Below, piece by piece: positions 37,195-46,850 of a stretch of DNA of 51,482 bases. A program made the translations under genes and the position numbers. The first letter of the stretch is position 1. Each line of letters starts with the position of its first letter. Below the pieces are notes generated by a model, which ran no database searches, was not told where the DNA came from, and saw only the letters and a list, made by a program, of their open reading frames with translations. The stretch is from an uncultured Clostridia bacterium (GTDB taxonomy: Bacteria; Bacillota; Clostridia; Christensenellales; CAG-138), in NCBI GenBank assembly GCA_944366945.1, contig CALVWJ010000019.1, positions 1 through 51,482 on the forward strand, written 5' to 3'.

Positions 37195-37240
37195 ACCGCA
37201 AAATGCGGTATTGACTTTTACTGCATTTTGCAGTAAATTA
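37195..37240 (+). promoter_or_regulatory. Two palindromic operators and a divergent promoter upstream of the XRE gene
   Basis: Operator 1: ACCGCA-AAA-TGCGGT (37195-37209). Operator 2: TACTGCA-TTT-TGCAGTA (37219-37235). Both are perfect dyads sharing a GCA-(A/T)3-TGC core with centres 25 bases apart. A plus-strand promoter, TTGACT (37211-37216) - 17 bases - TAAATT (37234-37239), contains operator 2 in its spacer. The XRE protein is the obvious candidate ligand. The plus transcript would run straight into the large hairpin at 37268-37376. Confidence 0.6.
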
Positions 37241-37267
37241 TTCTTGACAAAGCATATCGCACAAAGT

Positions 37268-37376
37268 CTTTTGCAGGTGGCCTGGCGTGGCACAGTGCCA
37301 TGGTACCGCCGGAGATGCAGCCGGCGTTCTCTCTTCTCTGCCACGGAATGGTGCCACGCCAAGCCACCTGCAAAAG
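37268..37376 (+). repeat. 109-nt long inverted repeat (hairpin RNA candidate)
   Basis: Arms of 26 bases, 37268-37293 and 37351-37376, complementary at 25 of 26 positions. The 57-base loop contains a second hairpin, CGCCGG/CCGGCG (about 37307-37326). It begins about 20-25 bases after the start predicted for the divergent promoter. No target duplication was found at its borders and no open frame is conserved through it. It may be a structured RNA, a terminator/attenuator, or a miniature inverted-repeat element. Confidence 0.55.
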
Positions 37377-37782
37377 GAGCGCATAGGAAATTGGCCTCCG
37401 TCAGCGCACCATGCGCTAAAGGCTGAAGCACGTCCTGCAAATTTAAGGTGTGCAGACATGCTAAGGTGCAGGGCGCGGTTTGGGGTATCGCAAAAAGCAA
37501 CTCGAGCCGCTTTTTCGATGTCTGCATGGCGTTTGAAACAAGGCGCTATGCGGAAAAGTTTTTGCTGCGCAAGGATCTTTTGCATCTATCGATCGCAATG
37601 CTGCCAAATTCGATGGCAGCCCTCTCCCGCGCCCTCTTTGCGCATAAGAAAAAGCAATTTCAAAAAGGCTCGTTTTCTAGCGCCATAGCAGTGAATTTTA
37701 GAAAATCGCCATCGCGCATTGCGGTTCCTGCGCCATTATGCCCTTGGAATCCATCGTCCTTACCAGCCACCCAGTGGCCGGC
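37377..37782. other. No supported gene between the long hairpin and tadA
   Basis: A 143-codon plus-strand frame (37448-37879) and minus-strand frames (37177-37585) are open here. None has a ribosome site or recognisable domain, and they run into tadA or across the hairpin. Treated as non-coding. Confidence 0.4.
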
Positions 37783-38229
37783 TCAGCTGCGTTTGCCTAC
37801 AAAAAAGGCCTGCAATGCGGCAGTGCATTCTTCTTCCAGCAGGCCGCCTACAGCGGGAACCGTATGCAAAAAAGCATGATCCAATAGATCAAACACACTG
37901 CCGCAGCAGCCCGTGCGCGGCTCAAAGGCTCCAAACACAACACGGCCGAGGCGCGCGTTCACAAGCGCCCCTGCGCACATCGCGCATGGCTCCAAGGTCA
38001 CATAAAGCGTACAATCAGAGAACCGCCACCCACCTTCTGCGGCAGCTGCTGCGCGCAGGCACAGCAGCTCGGCATGCGCCGTAGGATCAACGCACTGCTC
38101 CACGCGGTTATGCGCCTGGGCGAGCACCTTATCCCCCCGCACAAGCACTGCACCGACGGGCACCTCTCCCTCCGCCGCTGCAAGGCGCGCCTCAGCGAGC
38201 GCCAGGCGCATGTAATCCGCATCCTTCAT
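37783..38229 (-). CDS. tadA: tRNA-specific adenosine deaminase TadA
   Basis: 148 aa, start ATG 38229 overlapping the lpdA stop as ATGA (an in-frame ATG also lies at 38241). Converts A34 to inosine in tRNA-Arg(ACG). Zinc site and catalysis: HAE (His52, Glu54) and PCAMC (Cys82, Cys85). The C-terminal helix ...GLLEEECTAALQAFFVGKR is typical of TadA rather than of cytidine or guanine deaminases. Confidence 0.92.
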   Translation of the reverse strand: MKDADYMRLALAEARLAAAEGEVPVGAVLVRGDKVLAQAHNRVEQCVDPTAHAELLCLRAAAAAEGGWRFSDCTLYVTLEPCAMCAGALVNARLGRVVFGAFEPRTGCCGSVFDLLDHAFLHTVPAVGGLLEEECTAALQAFFVGKRS

Positions 38230-39593
38230 TCCGCCTGCCATGCCGCTTCGCGGATGATCTCCCCAACGGTAGGATGCGGGAAGATGATCTTCTTCACCTG
38301 CGCGAGCGTCATGCCTGTTTCTACAAACACCGCAGCAGTAGAAATGAACTCCGAAGCATAGTTGGCAAGCGCCTGCATGCCGACAACGCGCTGCGATCCC
38401 CGTTCCACAACAAGCTTTGCAATGCCGTCCCCACCTTCATTTTCCGCAAGGTACCGGCCGGAAAAACGCATCGGCAGTTTTACCGTGGTCACATCGAGGC
38501 CGTTGCGCTTTGCCGTGGCCTCCGTTTCACCCACGCTCGCAAGCTCCGGGTTGGTGTATACAACCGAAGGGACGGCGCCATAGCGCATTTCATCCGCGAT
38601 GCCGAGCATATCGTTTACGGCCACTTCTGCCTCGCGGTAGGCGGTGTGCGCAAGCATGCTCTTTCCGTTCACGTCCCCCGCTGCATAGACGCCTGGCACA
38701 TTCGTGCGCATGTGAAGATCCGTAACAACCGCGCCGCGCGCAAGCTCCACGCCGATGGTTTCAAGCCCAAGCCCCGCCGTATTGGCCCGCCTGCCGATGG
38801 AAAGCAGCACCTTGTCCGCATCCACGCGGCATGCCTCCCCATCCTTCTCATAGCACACGCCGCCTTCGGCAAGTTCCGTCACGCGCGCGCTAAGGATAAA
38901 GCGCACACCTTTTTTTTCGTAGTTCTTCTGCAAAAGCGCAGTGAGTTCCGCATCGTTTTCGCCCGCAATATGATCGAGCATTTCCACAACCGTCACCGCG
39001 CTGCCGATGGAATTGAAGTAGGACGCCATCTCAAGGCCGATTACCCCGCCGCCGATCACCACAAGCCGTTCCGGCGCTTCCGTCAGCGCGAGGATCTCAC
39101 GGTTTGTGAGCACAAAGCCGCGCTCCATGCCTTCCTTGAGCCCTGGGATCGGTGGCACTGCGGGCGCGCTGCCCGTTGCGATCAAAAGCTTCCCGGCAGT
39201 ATGCGTTTCCCCGTTTACCGAAACGCGGAACCCGTTCTCATCCCGGCCTTCTATGCGGCCTTCCCCTTCAATAAGCGTTACGCCGTTCTGCTTGAGCGCA
39301 GCTTTTACACCGCCCACAAGCAGCTTCACGACCTTGTTTTTGCGCGCAACAACCTTTGCATGGTCTACAGCAAGCCCTTGCGCTGAAACGCCGTATTTTT
39401 CGCCGTGCTTTGCGCCATCGTAGAGCTTTGCGCTGTAAAGGAGCGTTTTCGTAGGGATACAGCCCTCGTTCAAGCACACGCCGCCCACGCTGCCTTTTTC
39501 GATGCACAGAACAGAAAGCCCTGCTGCGCCCGCACGCTCTGCGCCAAGGTAGCCCGCCGGGCCGCCGCCCAGCACGATCAAATCATACTGCAT
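38226..39593 (-). CDS. lpdA: Dihydrolipoyl dehydrogenase
   Basis: 455 aa, ATG 39593 after AAAGGAG. FAD/NAD flavoprotein disulfide reductase: FAD motif GGGPAGYLGAERA (residues 9-21), redox disulfide GGVCLNEGC (Cys40, Cys45), NAD motif VVIGGGVIGLEMASYF, and the C-terminal IFPHPTVGEI with the catalytic His. The single-residue variation VCLNEGCIPTK (for TCLNVGCIPSK) is common in clostridial E3 proteins. No 2-oxoacid dehydrogenase or glycine-cleavage gene is adjacent, so its complex partner is elsewhere. It is translationally coupled to tadA. Confidence 0.93.
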   Translation of the reverse strand: MQYDLIVLGGGPAGYLGAERAGAAGLSVLCIEKGSVGGVCLNEGCIPTKTLLYSAKLYDGAKHGEKYGVSAQGLAVDHAKVVARKNKVVKLLVGGVKAALKQNGVTLIEGEGRIEGRDENGFRVSVNGETHTAGKLLIATGSAPAVPPIPGLKEGMERGFVLTNREILALTEAPERLVVIGGGVIGLEMASYFNSIGSAVTVVEMLDHIAGENDAELTALLQKNYEKKGVRFILSARVTELAEGGVCYEKDGEACRVDADKVLLSIGRRANTAGLGLETIGVELARGAVVTDLHMRTNVPGVYAAGDVNGKSMLAHTAYREAEVAVNDMLGIADEMRYGAVPSVVYTNPELASVGETEATAKRNGLDVTTVKLPMRFSGRYLAENEGGDGIAKLVVERGSQRVVGMQALANYASEFISTAAVFVETGMTLAQVKKIIFPHPTVGEIIREAAWQAE

Positions 39594-39734
39594 AGGGATG
39601 CTTCTCCTTTGGAATCGTATTTTTGTTTTCATTATTATACCATCCCGTGTGTCTGCGCGGAAGGGGTTCCAAAATCGATTGCTTTGTGATATGATACATT
39701 GCGTTTGGCATAAGAAAGAAGGGAGGATTGCAGG

Positions 39735-40673
39735 ATGGAACGGTTGAACGCCAGCCGATCGCCGGTATTCTACGGGTTTCTCCTCGCGTTTGAATGCTTG
39801 ATGTGGGGCGTGTCCAACTCGGTTTCCAAGCTGGGCTTTTCTTCCATTTCGCCCATGTGGTGTTTGGCGCTGCGCTATGCGCTTTCCACGCTTCTGTTCC
39901 TCGCCGCGTTTGGCAAGCGCTTTTTTACCCGCGTGCGCAAGAAGGATCTGCTGCCCTGCACGCTTGTTTCGCTTGCTACCGCTTCCGCCTTCATATTCGG
40001 CTTTCTCTCTTTGGTGTATACAACCGCAACAAGCGCAGGCTTCTTGATGGCGCTCGCAGTAGTAATTGCGCCGTTTCTTTCCATTCCGCTCTTGAAGGAA
40101 AAACTGGATGCGCGCAATCTCGTTCCTGTTGCAATCGTTGTGGTGGGGATGTACTGCATCTGCGGCGGTACGTTTTCATCTTTCGGGCGCGGTGAGCTCT
40201 TTGCCGTGCTCTCTTCCCTTTCCACTTCCTTTATGCTGACGCTCAGCGGAAAATTCTTGAAGGATACGGATGCCATCGTGCTTTGCACCATCCAGTGCGC
40301 CGTGTGCTTTTTGTGCTCCCTTTTCGCTGCGTTCCTGCTTGAAGGGATGCCCTCCTTTGGAGAAATTGCCCCGGCAGGTTGGTGGCTCGTGCTCTATCTT
40401 GCGTTGGGCTGCACGTTTCTTGCCTATTTGTTCCAGAACATCGCGCTCATGCATGTATCGCCTGCATTTGCTGCGCTGACCTGGTGCACAGAGCCGCTCT
40501 TCACTGCGATTTCCGCGTATTTCATCCTCCATGAACGGATGGATTTCCTCGCCTGCTGCGGCGCGCTGCTGATCCTGGCAGGAACGGTATTCGCTTCGGT
40601 GCTCGAGCTTAAAAAAGCCAAGCCTGTTGCGCCGGCCGAGCCGGTTGAATCGGAAAGCGCAGTATCGCATTAA
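39735..40673 (+). CDS. EamA/DMT-family transporter
   Basis: 312 aa with ten predicted membrane segments, two EamA repeats (about 13-150 and 165-300). Landmarks: FECLMWGVSNSVSKLGF at the N-terminus, and GEIAPAGWWLVLYLALGCTFLAYLFQNIAL with LFTAISAYFILHERMDF in the second repeat. Drug/metabolite exporter superfamily; substrate unknown. ATG 39735 follows GGGAGG. The C-terminus is a short Pro/Glu-rich tail. Confidence 0.88.
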   Translation: MERLNASRSPVFYGFLLAFECLMWGVSNSVSKLGFSSISPMWCLALRYALSTLLFLAAFGKRFFTRVRKKDLLPCTLVSLATASAFIFGFLSLVYTTATSAGFLMALAVVIAPFLSIPLLKEKLDARNLVPVAIVVVGMYCICGGTFSSFGRGELFAVLSSLSTSFMLTLSGKFLKDTDAIVLCTIQCAVCFLCSLFAAFLLEGMPSFGEIAPAGWWLVLYLALGCTFLAYLFQNIALMHVSPAFAALTWCTEPLFTAISAYFILHERMDFLACCGALLILAGTVFASVLELKKAKPVAPAEPVESESAVSH

Positions 40674-40691
40674 ACATAGGCTGAAACAGCA

Positions 40692-40721
40692 ACGTGGGCG
40701 CGCCAGAAAGCGCGCCCACGT
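40692..40721 (+). terminator. Hairpin after the EamA gene
   Basis: Perfect 12-base GC-rich arms (40692-40703 and 40710-40721), loop CAGAAA, 19 bases after the stop. No U-run. Confidence 0.55.
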
Positions 40722-41317
40722 GCATGGCAGAAAAAGCGTTTTATCCATTATTCTAGCTCTCTTGGATCTTTTCCATGCGCCTTTCATAGCGATCCAAAGC
40801 CTAGCTGGCGGGTTTTAACTCACATGCTGATATGATGCCCGCACGCACGCCGTTGCACGGATAGCCGCATGGTTCACAAGAGCATGCCGCAGTGTGACGC
40901 GCTAAAAAAGGGCCGCTACCCGCCCAGAGAAGCCTCGGCAGAAATATAGCATTGAATTTAAAATAGAAACATCGCTATATGTGCACAGAAATATGGAACA
41001 GGAGCGCGCCTTCCACTGCGCCCTTTAGGCTGTCGAAAGAAGTAAAAATGCGCCACTTTTTTGAAGATTTCTTGGCTACCTTGCGCCAAAAGCATATCCA
41101 AGGAAGCTTAGAAGGAACCCTTGCCATGCAATGGTTTGCGCCTGCCTTCAGTAGGCGCGCCAGCCCTAAGGGGTTGGCAGGAATGCTACAATGCAAGCCA
41201 TATGTTTCCCTGCAATGCCGGGGCGCAGCGCACCGCGTTTGATAAAGCGCCGGCGAACTTCTCAACCGAATGCAGTGCCCATATCCCCATGGAAACGGCG
41301 CGGCTGCCGCCTAACAA
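40722..41317. other. About 600 bases with no supported gene
   Basis: A plus-strand frame at 40979-41242 is open for 87 codons but lacks a ribosome site and any familiar motif. No repeats, tRNA or clear promoter seen. Confidence 0.4.
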
Positions 41318-41347
41318 GAAAAGCGGGGAAAAGCACCCCCGCTTTCT
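41318..41347 (-). terminator. Terminator of clpB
   Basis: AAAGCGGGG and CCCCGCTTT arms around seven bases; on the minus strand the stem ends in TTTTC. It starts about 20 bases after the clpB stop. Confidence 0.75.
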
Positions 41348-41365
41348 TCATAGCAATGCGCATTA

Positions 41366-43957
41366 TTATTTTACGACCAGCTTTTCGCCATCGTAATCCA
41401 CCGTGAACACGGTATCCGGCGCGACATCCTGCTCAATGATATGCCTTGCAAGCAGCGTTTCCAGCTTGGATTGCAGCAGCCGCTTAAGCGGACGCGCACC
41501 ATAGTGCGGGTCATACCCGGCATCTGCCACATACTGTTTTGCTGCATCGGTCAAGCGCACATCCAGCCTGCGCTCCTGCAGCCGCTTGCGCAAGTCGGCA
41601 AGGAGCAGATCCGTGATGCGGAAGATCTCATCCCGTGTGAGCGGCTTATAGTAGACGATCTCGTCCAGCCGGTTCAAGAACTCCGGCCGGAAACTCTGCT
41701 TGAGCAGCGCATCCACCTTTTTGCGCGCATCGTCAGAAATGCGCCCATCTTGAATCCCTTCCAGGATATAATTGGATCCCAAGTTCGATGTCATCACGAT
41801 CACCGTGTTCTTAAAATCCACCGTGCGGCCCTGCGAGTCGGTCATGCGGCCATCGTCGAGTACCTGAAGCAGCACATTGAACACGTCCGGATGCGCCTTT
41901 TCGATTTCGTCGAACAGCACCACGCAATAGGGCTTGCGGCGCACGGCCTCGGTGAGCTGCCCGCCTTCGTCATACCCAACATAGCCCGGAGGTGCCCCGA
42001 TGAGCCGCGCCACAGCGTGTTTCTCCATGTATTCGCTCATATCGATGCGCACCATGTTGTTCTCATCGTCAAACAAAGCCTGGGCAAGCGCCTTGGCAAG
42101 CTCGGTTTTGCCCACACCCGTGGGGCCGAGGAACAGGAAGCTGCCGATGGGTTTGGTTGGGTCTTTGAGCCCTGCGCGCGTGCGCAGAATCGCATCTGCT
42201 ACCGCGGTCACCGCCTCATCCTGCCCGATCACCCGCTCATGCAGGATTTCCTCAAGATGCAGCAGCTTTTCGCGTTCGCCTTCCATCAGCTTAGCGACCG
42301 GGATGCCCGTCCAGCGCGCCACAATGCGGGCGATTTCCTCTTCCGTTACGCGGTCGCGCAAAAGGCCTTCGCTTTTGCCCTTTTCGCTCGCTTCTTCGGC
42401 TTCTGCAAGCGCCTCTTTCAGCTTGGGCAGCTTGCCATATTTCAGCTCGGCCGCGCGGTTCAAATCGTATTCACGTTCCGCTTTTTCCATCTCAGCGTTG
42501 AGCTGTTCGATCTCACCGCGCAGCTTCTGCACGTTTTTGATAGCATCCTTTTCGTTTTCCCATTTTGCCTTGAGCCCTGAAAACTCCTCGCGTTCCTTGG
42601 CAAGCTCCTTGCGGATCTCCGCAAGATGTTCCGCGGAAAGCTTATCGTTTTCCTTGGTAAGCGCTGCCTCCTCGATTTCAAGCTGCATGATCCGCCTGGA
42701 AATCTCATCGAGCTCCGTTGGCATGGAGTCCATCTCAGTGCGGATCATTGCGCATGCTTCATCCACAAGGTCGATCGCCTTATCGGGCAGGAAACGATCC
42801 GAAATATAGCGGTGCGAAAGCGTTGCCGCGGCAATGAGCGCATTGTCGTTGATCTTTACGCCATGGTACACCTCATAGCGCTCCTTAAGGCCGCGCAGGA
42901 TGGAGATCGTATCCTCCACCGTAGGCTCATCCACCATAACGGGCTGGAAACGCCGGGAAAGCGCCGGATCTTTTTCGATGTATTTGCGATATTCATCAAG
43001 CGTTGTCGCGCCAATGCAGTGGAGCTCGCCGCGCGCAAGCATCGGCTTGAGCAGGTTGCCCGCATCCATGGAGCCTTCCGTGCGCCCTGCGCCCACGATG
43101 TTGTGGAGCTCATCAATGAAGAGGATAATGCGCCCTTCAGAGCGTTTTACCTCGCCCAGCACCGCCTTCAAGCGTTCTTCGAACTCGCCACGGAATTTTG
43201 CGCCCGCGATGAGCGCGCCCATATCGAGCGAGAAGATTTTGCGCTCTTTCAGCGACGCCGGCACATCCCCCCGCACGATGCGCTGTGCAAGCCCTTCCGC
43301 AATGGCGGTTTTGCCAACGCCCGGCTCGCCGATGAGCACCGGGTTGTTCTTCGTTTTGCGTGAGAGGATGCGGATGACATTGCGCACCTCGTCATCCCGG
43401 CCAATCACAGGGTCGAGCTTTTGCTTGCGCGCAAGCTCCACAAGATCCTGCGCATATTTGCCCAGCGCATCATAGGTGCTTTCGGGCGAATCGCTCGTTA
43501 CGCGCGCGCCGCCCCGCACATCGTTGAGTACCTTCAAAAACTCGTTGCGTTCGATGGCAAACTGCTTAAACAGAGCTTTGATTGCATCGTTCGGCGCCTC
43601 CATGAGGCCAAGGAAAATATGCTCCACAGAAACATATTCATCCTTCATGTGCTGTGCCTGCTTTTCCGCAGCGTTGAGCGCGCGGTCCAGCTCCTGCGTG
43701 ATATATACGCGGTCTGCCTCTCTTCCGCCGCCGGTGATCTGCGGCCGGCGCTCCACGGCAGCGCGCACAGCCTCTGTAAACGCTTCATCATCTTTTCCCA
43801 TGCGCTTGATGAGGCTCGCAATAAGCGAATCCTCCTGCGTCAACAGCGCAAGCAGCAGATGCTCTTCATCCACCTGTTGATTGTTGTGCTCTATGGCGAT
43901 GCTCTGTGCCCCCTGGATCGCCTCAACCGAGCGTTGGGTAAATTTGCGGATATCCAT
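41366..43957 (-). CDS. clpB: ATP-dependent disaggregase ClpB
   Basis: 863 aa Hsp100 chaperone that, with DnaK, dissolves protein aggregates. Clp_N double repeat (1-150); NBD1 with GEPGVGKT (210-217); the long coiled-coil middle domain (about 400-540, rich in Glu/Lys) that distinguishes ClpB from ClpA/ClpX; NBD2 with [14 protein letters not shown] (about residue 605) and [19 protein letters not shown]. There is no IGF/L loop for ClpP. ATG 43957 sits behind GGGAGG. No CIRCE or CtsR box was found in the 225 bases upstream; a TATACT -10 lies at about 44014-44009. Confidence 0.97.
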   Translation of the reverse strand: MDIRKFTQRSVEAIQGAQSIAIEHNNQQVDEEHLLLALLTQEDSLIASLIKRMGKDDEAFTEAVRAAVERRPQITGGGREADRVYITQELDRALNAAEKQAQHMKDEYVSVEHIFLGLMEAPNDAIKALFKQFAIERNEFLKVLNDVRGGARVTSDSPESTYDALGKYAQDLVELARKQKLDPVIGRDDEVRNVIRILSRKTKNNPVLIGEPGVGKTAIAEGLAQRIVRGDVPASLKERKIFSLDMGALIAGAKFRGEFEERLKAVLGEVKRSEGRIILFIDELHNIVGAGRTEGSMDAGNLLKPMLARGELHCIGATTLDEYRKYIEKDPALSRRFQPVMVDEPTVEDTISILRGLKERYEVYHGVKINDNALIAAATLSHRYISDRFLPDKAIDLVDEACAMIRTEMDSMPTELDEISRRIMQLEIEEAALTKENDKLSAEHLAEIRKELAKEREEFSGLKAKWENEKDAIKNVQKLRGEIEQLNAEMEKAEREYDLNRAAELKYGKLPKLKEALAEAEEASEKGKSEGLLRDRVTEEEIARIVARWTGIPVAKLMEGEREKLLHLEEILHERVIGQDEAVTAVADAILRTRAGLKDPTKPIGSFLFLGPTGVGKTELAKALAQALFDDENNMVRIDMSEYMEKHAVARLIGAPPGYVGYDEGGQLTEAVRRKPYCVVLFDEIEKAHPDVFNVLLQVLDDGRMTDSQGRTVDFKNTVIVMTSNLGSNYILEGIQDGRISDDARKKVDALLKQSFRPEFLNRLDEIVYYKPLTRDEIFRITDLLLADLRKRLQERRLDVRLTDAAKQYVADAGYDPHYGARPLKRLLQSKLETLLARHIIEQDVAPDTVFTVDYDGEKLVVK

Positions 43958-44106
43958 ATATGAACCTCCCTTTCGGAACTATTGTTCTTGTTTTACATGG
44001 ATTAGTATAGCCGATTCACCTACAATTGTCTTGACAAAACTGCGATAGGATTTTGAATTTGCTGTGAAGCTTTTCTTTCATGCACGAAAGAATTTTCATA
44101 AAAGCC

Positions 44107-44135
44107 TTGCTTTGCAATGCATTTTAGGGGATAAT
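44107..44135 (+). promoter_or_regulatory. Promoter of xpt
   Basis: TTGCTT (44107-44112), a 17-base spacer, GATAAT (44130-44135). The leader of about 40 bases is too short for a purine riboswitch aptamer. Confidence 0.6.
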
Positions 44136-44182
44136 ATCCGCATCGGACTGCTATTAATGTCGAAATGGAGAGAAAATCTGCC

Positions 44183-44761
44183 ATGCAATTGTTGAAAGAC
44201 CGCATCCGCGCGGAAGGGCGCGTGCTCCCTGGAAACATTATCAAAGTCGACGGTTTTTTGAATCACCGCGTGGATACCAAACTCATGCGCGCGATGGCGA
44301 AGGAATTCGGGCGGCTTTTTGATTTAACGGGCATCACGGCCGTGCTCACGGTAGAAGCATCGGGCATCGCACTTGGCGCTATCTGCGCAGAAGAGTTCGG
44401 TGTTCCGCTCATATTTGCCAAAAAAGCTAAATCCGATAACATCGAGGGCGGACTTTACCAGAGCGAAATCTTTTCTTATACTTATAAAAAGAAGGTTACG
44501 CTGCTTATGAGCAGCCAATGGCTAGGGCCAAAGGACCGAGTGCTCATCATCGATGATTTCCTTGCAAACGGAGAAGCGTTGCGTGGCCTTGTGGACATTG
44601 TGCACCAGGCCGGTGCAAGCTTGATCGGCCTTGGGATTGCCATTGAAAAAGGCTTCCAGGGCGGCGGAGACCGGCTGCGTGCGCAGGGGGAAAACGTGCA
44701 ATCCCTTGCGATTATCGAGCGTGCGGATGAAAACGGGATCGTATTTCGGGACGAAGTTTAG
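44183..44761 (+). CDS. xpt: Xanthine phosphoribosyltransferase
   Basis: 192 aa from ATG 44183 (GGAGAG upstream); the in-frame ATG 44165 lacks a site. Salvages xanthine with PRPP to XMP, the substrate of GuaA encoded two genes on. Xpt signatures: the N-terminal QLLKDRIRAEGRVLPGNIIKVD and FLNHRVD, the central TVEASGIALG, and the PRPP loop VLIIDDFLANGEAL. The length fits the family. Confidence 0.94.
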   Translation: MQLLKDRIRAEGRVLPGNIIKVDGFLNHRVDTKLMRAMAKEFGRLFDLTGITAVLTVEASGIALGAICAEEFGVPLIFAKKAKSDNIEGGLYQSEIFSYTYKKKVTLLMSSQWLGPKDRVLIIDDFLANGEALRGLVDIVHQAGASLIGLGIAIEKGFQGGGDRLRAQGENVQSLAIIERADENGIVFRDEV

Positions 44762-44764
44762 CCC

Positions 44765-45070
44765 ATGAGCGAAATTAGCTTTTTTGAGGCGGTTATGCTT
44801 GCCTGCTTTGGGCTTGCATGGCCGCTCAATATCATGAAGTCCCTGCGCACCAAGAGCACAAAGGGAAAAAGCATATGGTTCCTGTTTGCAATTTGGGTCG
44901 GGTATATTGCGGGCATCACGCATAAGCTGCTTTACAGCCGCGATCTGGTGTTGGTGCTCTATTGCATCAATTTTGCCATGGTAAGCGTGGATGCGCTGTT
45001 GTATCTGCATTACCGCAGCAGGGAACGATGGGTGGTAAGGACTGCGGGAGCAGGCAGCACGCCTAATTAA
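44765..45070 (+). CDS. Small PQ-loop/SemiSWEET-like membrane protein
   Basis: 101 aa, three membrane segments (about 7-24, 37-54 and 60-80). The pattern FGLAWPLNIMKSLRTKSTKGKS followed by a WFLFAIWVGYIAG helix resembles the helix-loop of half-transporters of the SWEET/PQ-loop type, with the proline-containing first helix. It starts three bases after xpt, so the two are co-expressed and probably also with guaA 40 bases on. That context suggests a role in purine or nucleobase movement, but this is inference only. Confidence 0.65.
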   Translation: MSEISFFEAVMLACFGLAWPLNIMKSLRTKSTKGKSIWFLFAIWVGYIAGITHKLLYSRDLVLVLYCINFAMVSVDALLYLHYRSRERWVVRTAGAGSTPN

Positions 45071-45110
45071 TTACGTATACATTTTCTGAAAGGATTTTTA
45101 TTTTATTTTT

Positions 45111-46634
45111 ATGGAACGAATCGTCGTCCTCGATTTTGGCGGCCAGTATAACCAGCTGATTGCCAGGCGCGTGCGTGAAGCCGGTGTATATAGCGAACTG
45201 CTTCCGCACACAGCGTCAATCCAGGAGATTCAAGGCGAATCGCTTTCCGGCATCATCTTAACCGGCGGGCCGGATAGCGTTTATGCCAAAGGAGCAAAAG
45301 CCTGCGACAATGGCATTTTCTCGCTGGGTGTGCCCGTGCTGGGCATCTGCTATGGGATGCAGTATATCGCAAAGGTTTTTGGCGGCCGCATTGAAGCCGC
45401 GCCTGTGCGGGAATACGGCCGCACGCCCATCCGCATGCAGGATCATCCGCTGTTGCGCGGGCTCGATTCCGGAATCGTCTGGATGAACCACAACGATTCC
45501 GTGTTTGCAATGCCCGATGGGTTCTCCGCCATCGCAGAAACGGAGCACTGCCCGTTTGCCGCTTTTGCGGATGATGCGCGCAAGCTTTATGGCATCCAGT
45601 TTCATGCGGAAGTTGCGCACACGCCCAATGGTGCTCTCATTTTCCGCAATTTTCTTAAAGACATTTGCGGCTGCGCCTGTACCTATTCCCCCTCTGGCCT
45701 TGCGGATATGCTCGTCGCACAGATCCGCGCGCAGGTCGGAAAAGATCGTGTGCTAGGCGCGCTTTCCGGCGGTGTGGATTCTTCCGTTGCGTCCGTGCTG
45801 GTGCACAATGCCATTGGGGATCGGCTTACCTGCATCTTTGTGGATCATGGTTTGCTGCGGCAAAATGAAGCGGAAGAGGTACTCGGCTTTTACCGGGATC
45901 AGCTCAACCTCAACATCATCCATGTTGACGCACGCGAACGATTCCTCAGCAAGCTTGCAGGCGTAACGGACCCCGAGCAGAAGCGCAAGATCATTGGCAC
46001 GGAGTTTGTTCGCGTATTTGAAGAAGAAGCGAAAAAGCTCGGCGGAGCAGAATGGCTTTTGCAGGGCACGATCTACCCGGACGTGATCGAAAGCGGGACG
46101 CAGACGGGCGCAACGATCAAAAGCCATCATAATGTAGGCGGGCTTCCCAAGGATATTGGATTCAAAGGGCTTGTTGAGCCGCTGCGCATGTTCTTTAAAG
46201 ATGAAGTGCGCGCGCTTGGAGAATCGCTCGGCATCGCGCATGCGCTCGTTTGGCGGCAGCCTTTCCCCGGCCCCGGGCTTGCGATCCGCGTGCTCGGCGA
46301 CATAACCGAGGAAAAGCTTTCCATTCTGCGCCAGAGCGATTTTATCCTGCGCGAGGAAATTGCCGCAGCAGGCCTGGCAGAAAAAGTGTGGCAGTATTTT
46401 ACCGTGTTCACGGGGATGCGCTCCGTGGGTGTAATGGGCGATCAGCGCACGTATGATTATGCCATCGGCGTGCGCGCTGTTACTTCCACCGACGCCATGA
46501 CGGTTGAATGGGCGGAGCTCCCCTACCCCCTGCTTCGGCGCATCAGCGAGCGCATCATAGGCGAAGTGCCCCACGTGAACCGTGTGGTGTATGACATTAC
46601 GTCCAAGCCGCCAGGAACGATCGAATGGGAGTAA
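45111..46634 (+). CDS. guaA: GMP synthase (glutamine-hydrolysing)
   Basis: 507 aa. Aminates XMP to GMP with glutamine and ATP. Class I amidotransferase domain (1-185) with catalytic Cys80 in GICYGMQ and the His165/Glu167 dyad (FHAEV). ATP-pyrophosphatase loop SGGVDSS (219-225). C-terminal dimerisation domain ending in the invariant [18 protein letters not shown]. The ribosome site AAAGGA is about 15 bases from ATG, somewhat far. The 3' end of guaA is a known integration site of mobile elements, and element remnants begin about 210 bases later. Confidence 0.98.
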   Translation: MERIVVLDFGGQYNQLIARRVREAGVYSELLPHTASIQEIQGESLSGIILTGGPDSVYAKGAKACDNGIFSLGVPVLGICYGMQYIAKVFGGRIEAAPVREYGRTPIRMQDHPLLRGLDSGIVWMNHNDSVFAMPDGFSAIAETEHCPFAAFADDARKLYGIQFHAEVAHTPNGALIFRNFLKDICGCACTYSPSGLADMLVAQIRAQVGKDRVLGALSGGVDSSVASVLVHNAIGDRLTCIFVDHGLLRQNEAEEVLGFYRDQLNLNIIHVDARERFLSKLAGVTDPEQKRKIIGTEFVRVFEEEAKKLGGAEWLLQGTIYPDVIESGTQTGATIKSHHNVGGLPKDIGFKGLVEPLRMFFKDEVRALGESLGIAHALVWRQPFPGPGLAIRVLGDITEEKLSILRQSDFILREEIAAAGLAEKVWQYFTVFTGMRSVGVMGDQRTYDYAIGVRAVTSTDAMTVEWAELPYPLLRRISERIIGEVPHVNRVVYDITSKPPGTIEWE

Positions 46635-46723
46635 TTTTCACCTCTGAAAAATCCCTTATTTATGCGGTTTTAGTCGTTTGAATGTCCTTTGTGGCAACAT
46701 TATTTGAATGGTTGTTAAGGTAA

Positions 46724-46764
46724 AGAGCTATCAGATTTTTTGAAAGTCTGATAGCTCTTTTTTG
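46724..46764 (+). terminator. Terminator of the xpt-guaA operon
   Basis: Perfect 12-base arms, AGAGCTATCAGA (46724-46735) and TCTGATAGCTCT (46747-46758), followed by TTTTTT. Confidence 0.9.
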
Positions 46765-46850
46765 TTTTTAAAATGTATAATATATTTATGGTGTGTCAAC
46801 TGCCAGTATTTTTATGAAAGACTCTGCGGAACTGGAAAGGAGAAGGAATA

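Noticed and set aside
37448..37879. 143-codon plus-strand frame between the long hairpin and tadA
   Set aside because: Overlaps the tadA 3' end antisense, no ribosome site, no domain.
43958..44106. CIRCE or CtsR site upstream of clpB
   Set aside because: Looked for TTAGCACTC-N9-GAGTGCTAA and GGTCAAA repeats; neither is present.
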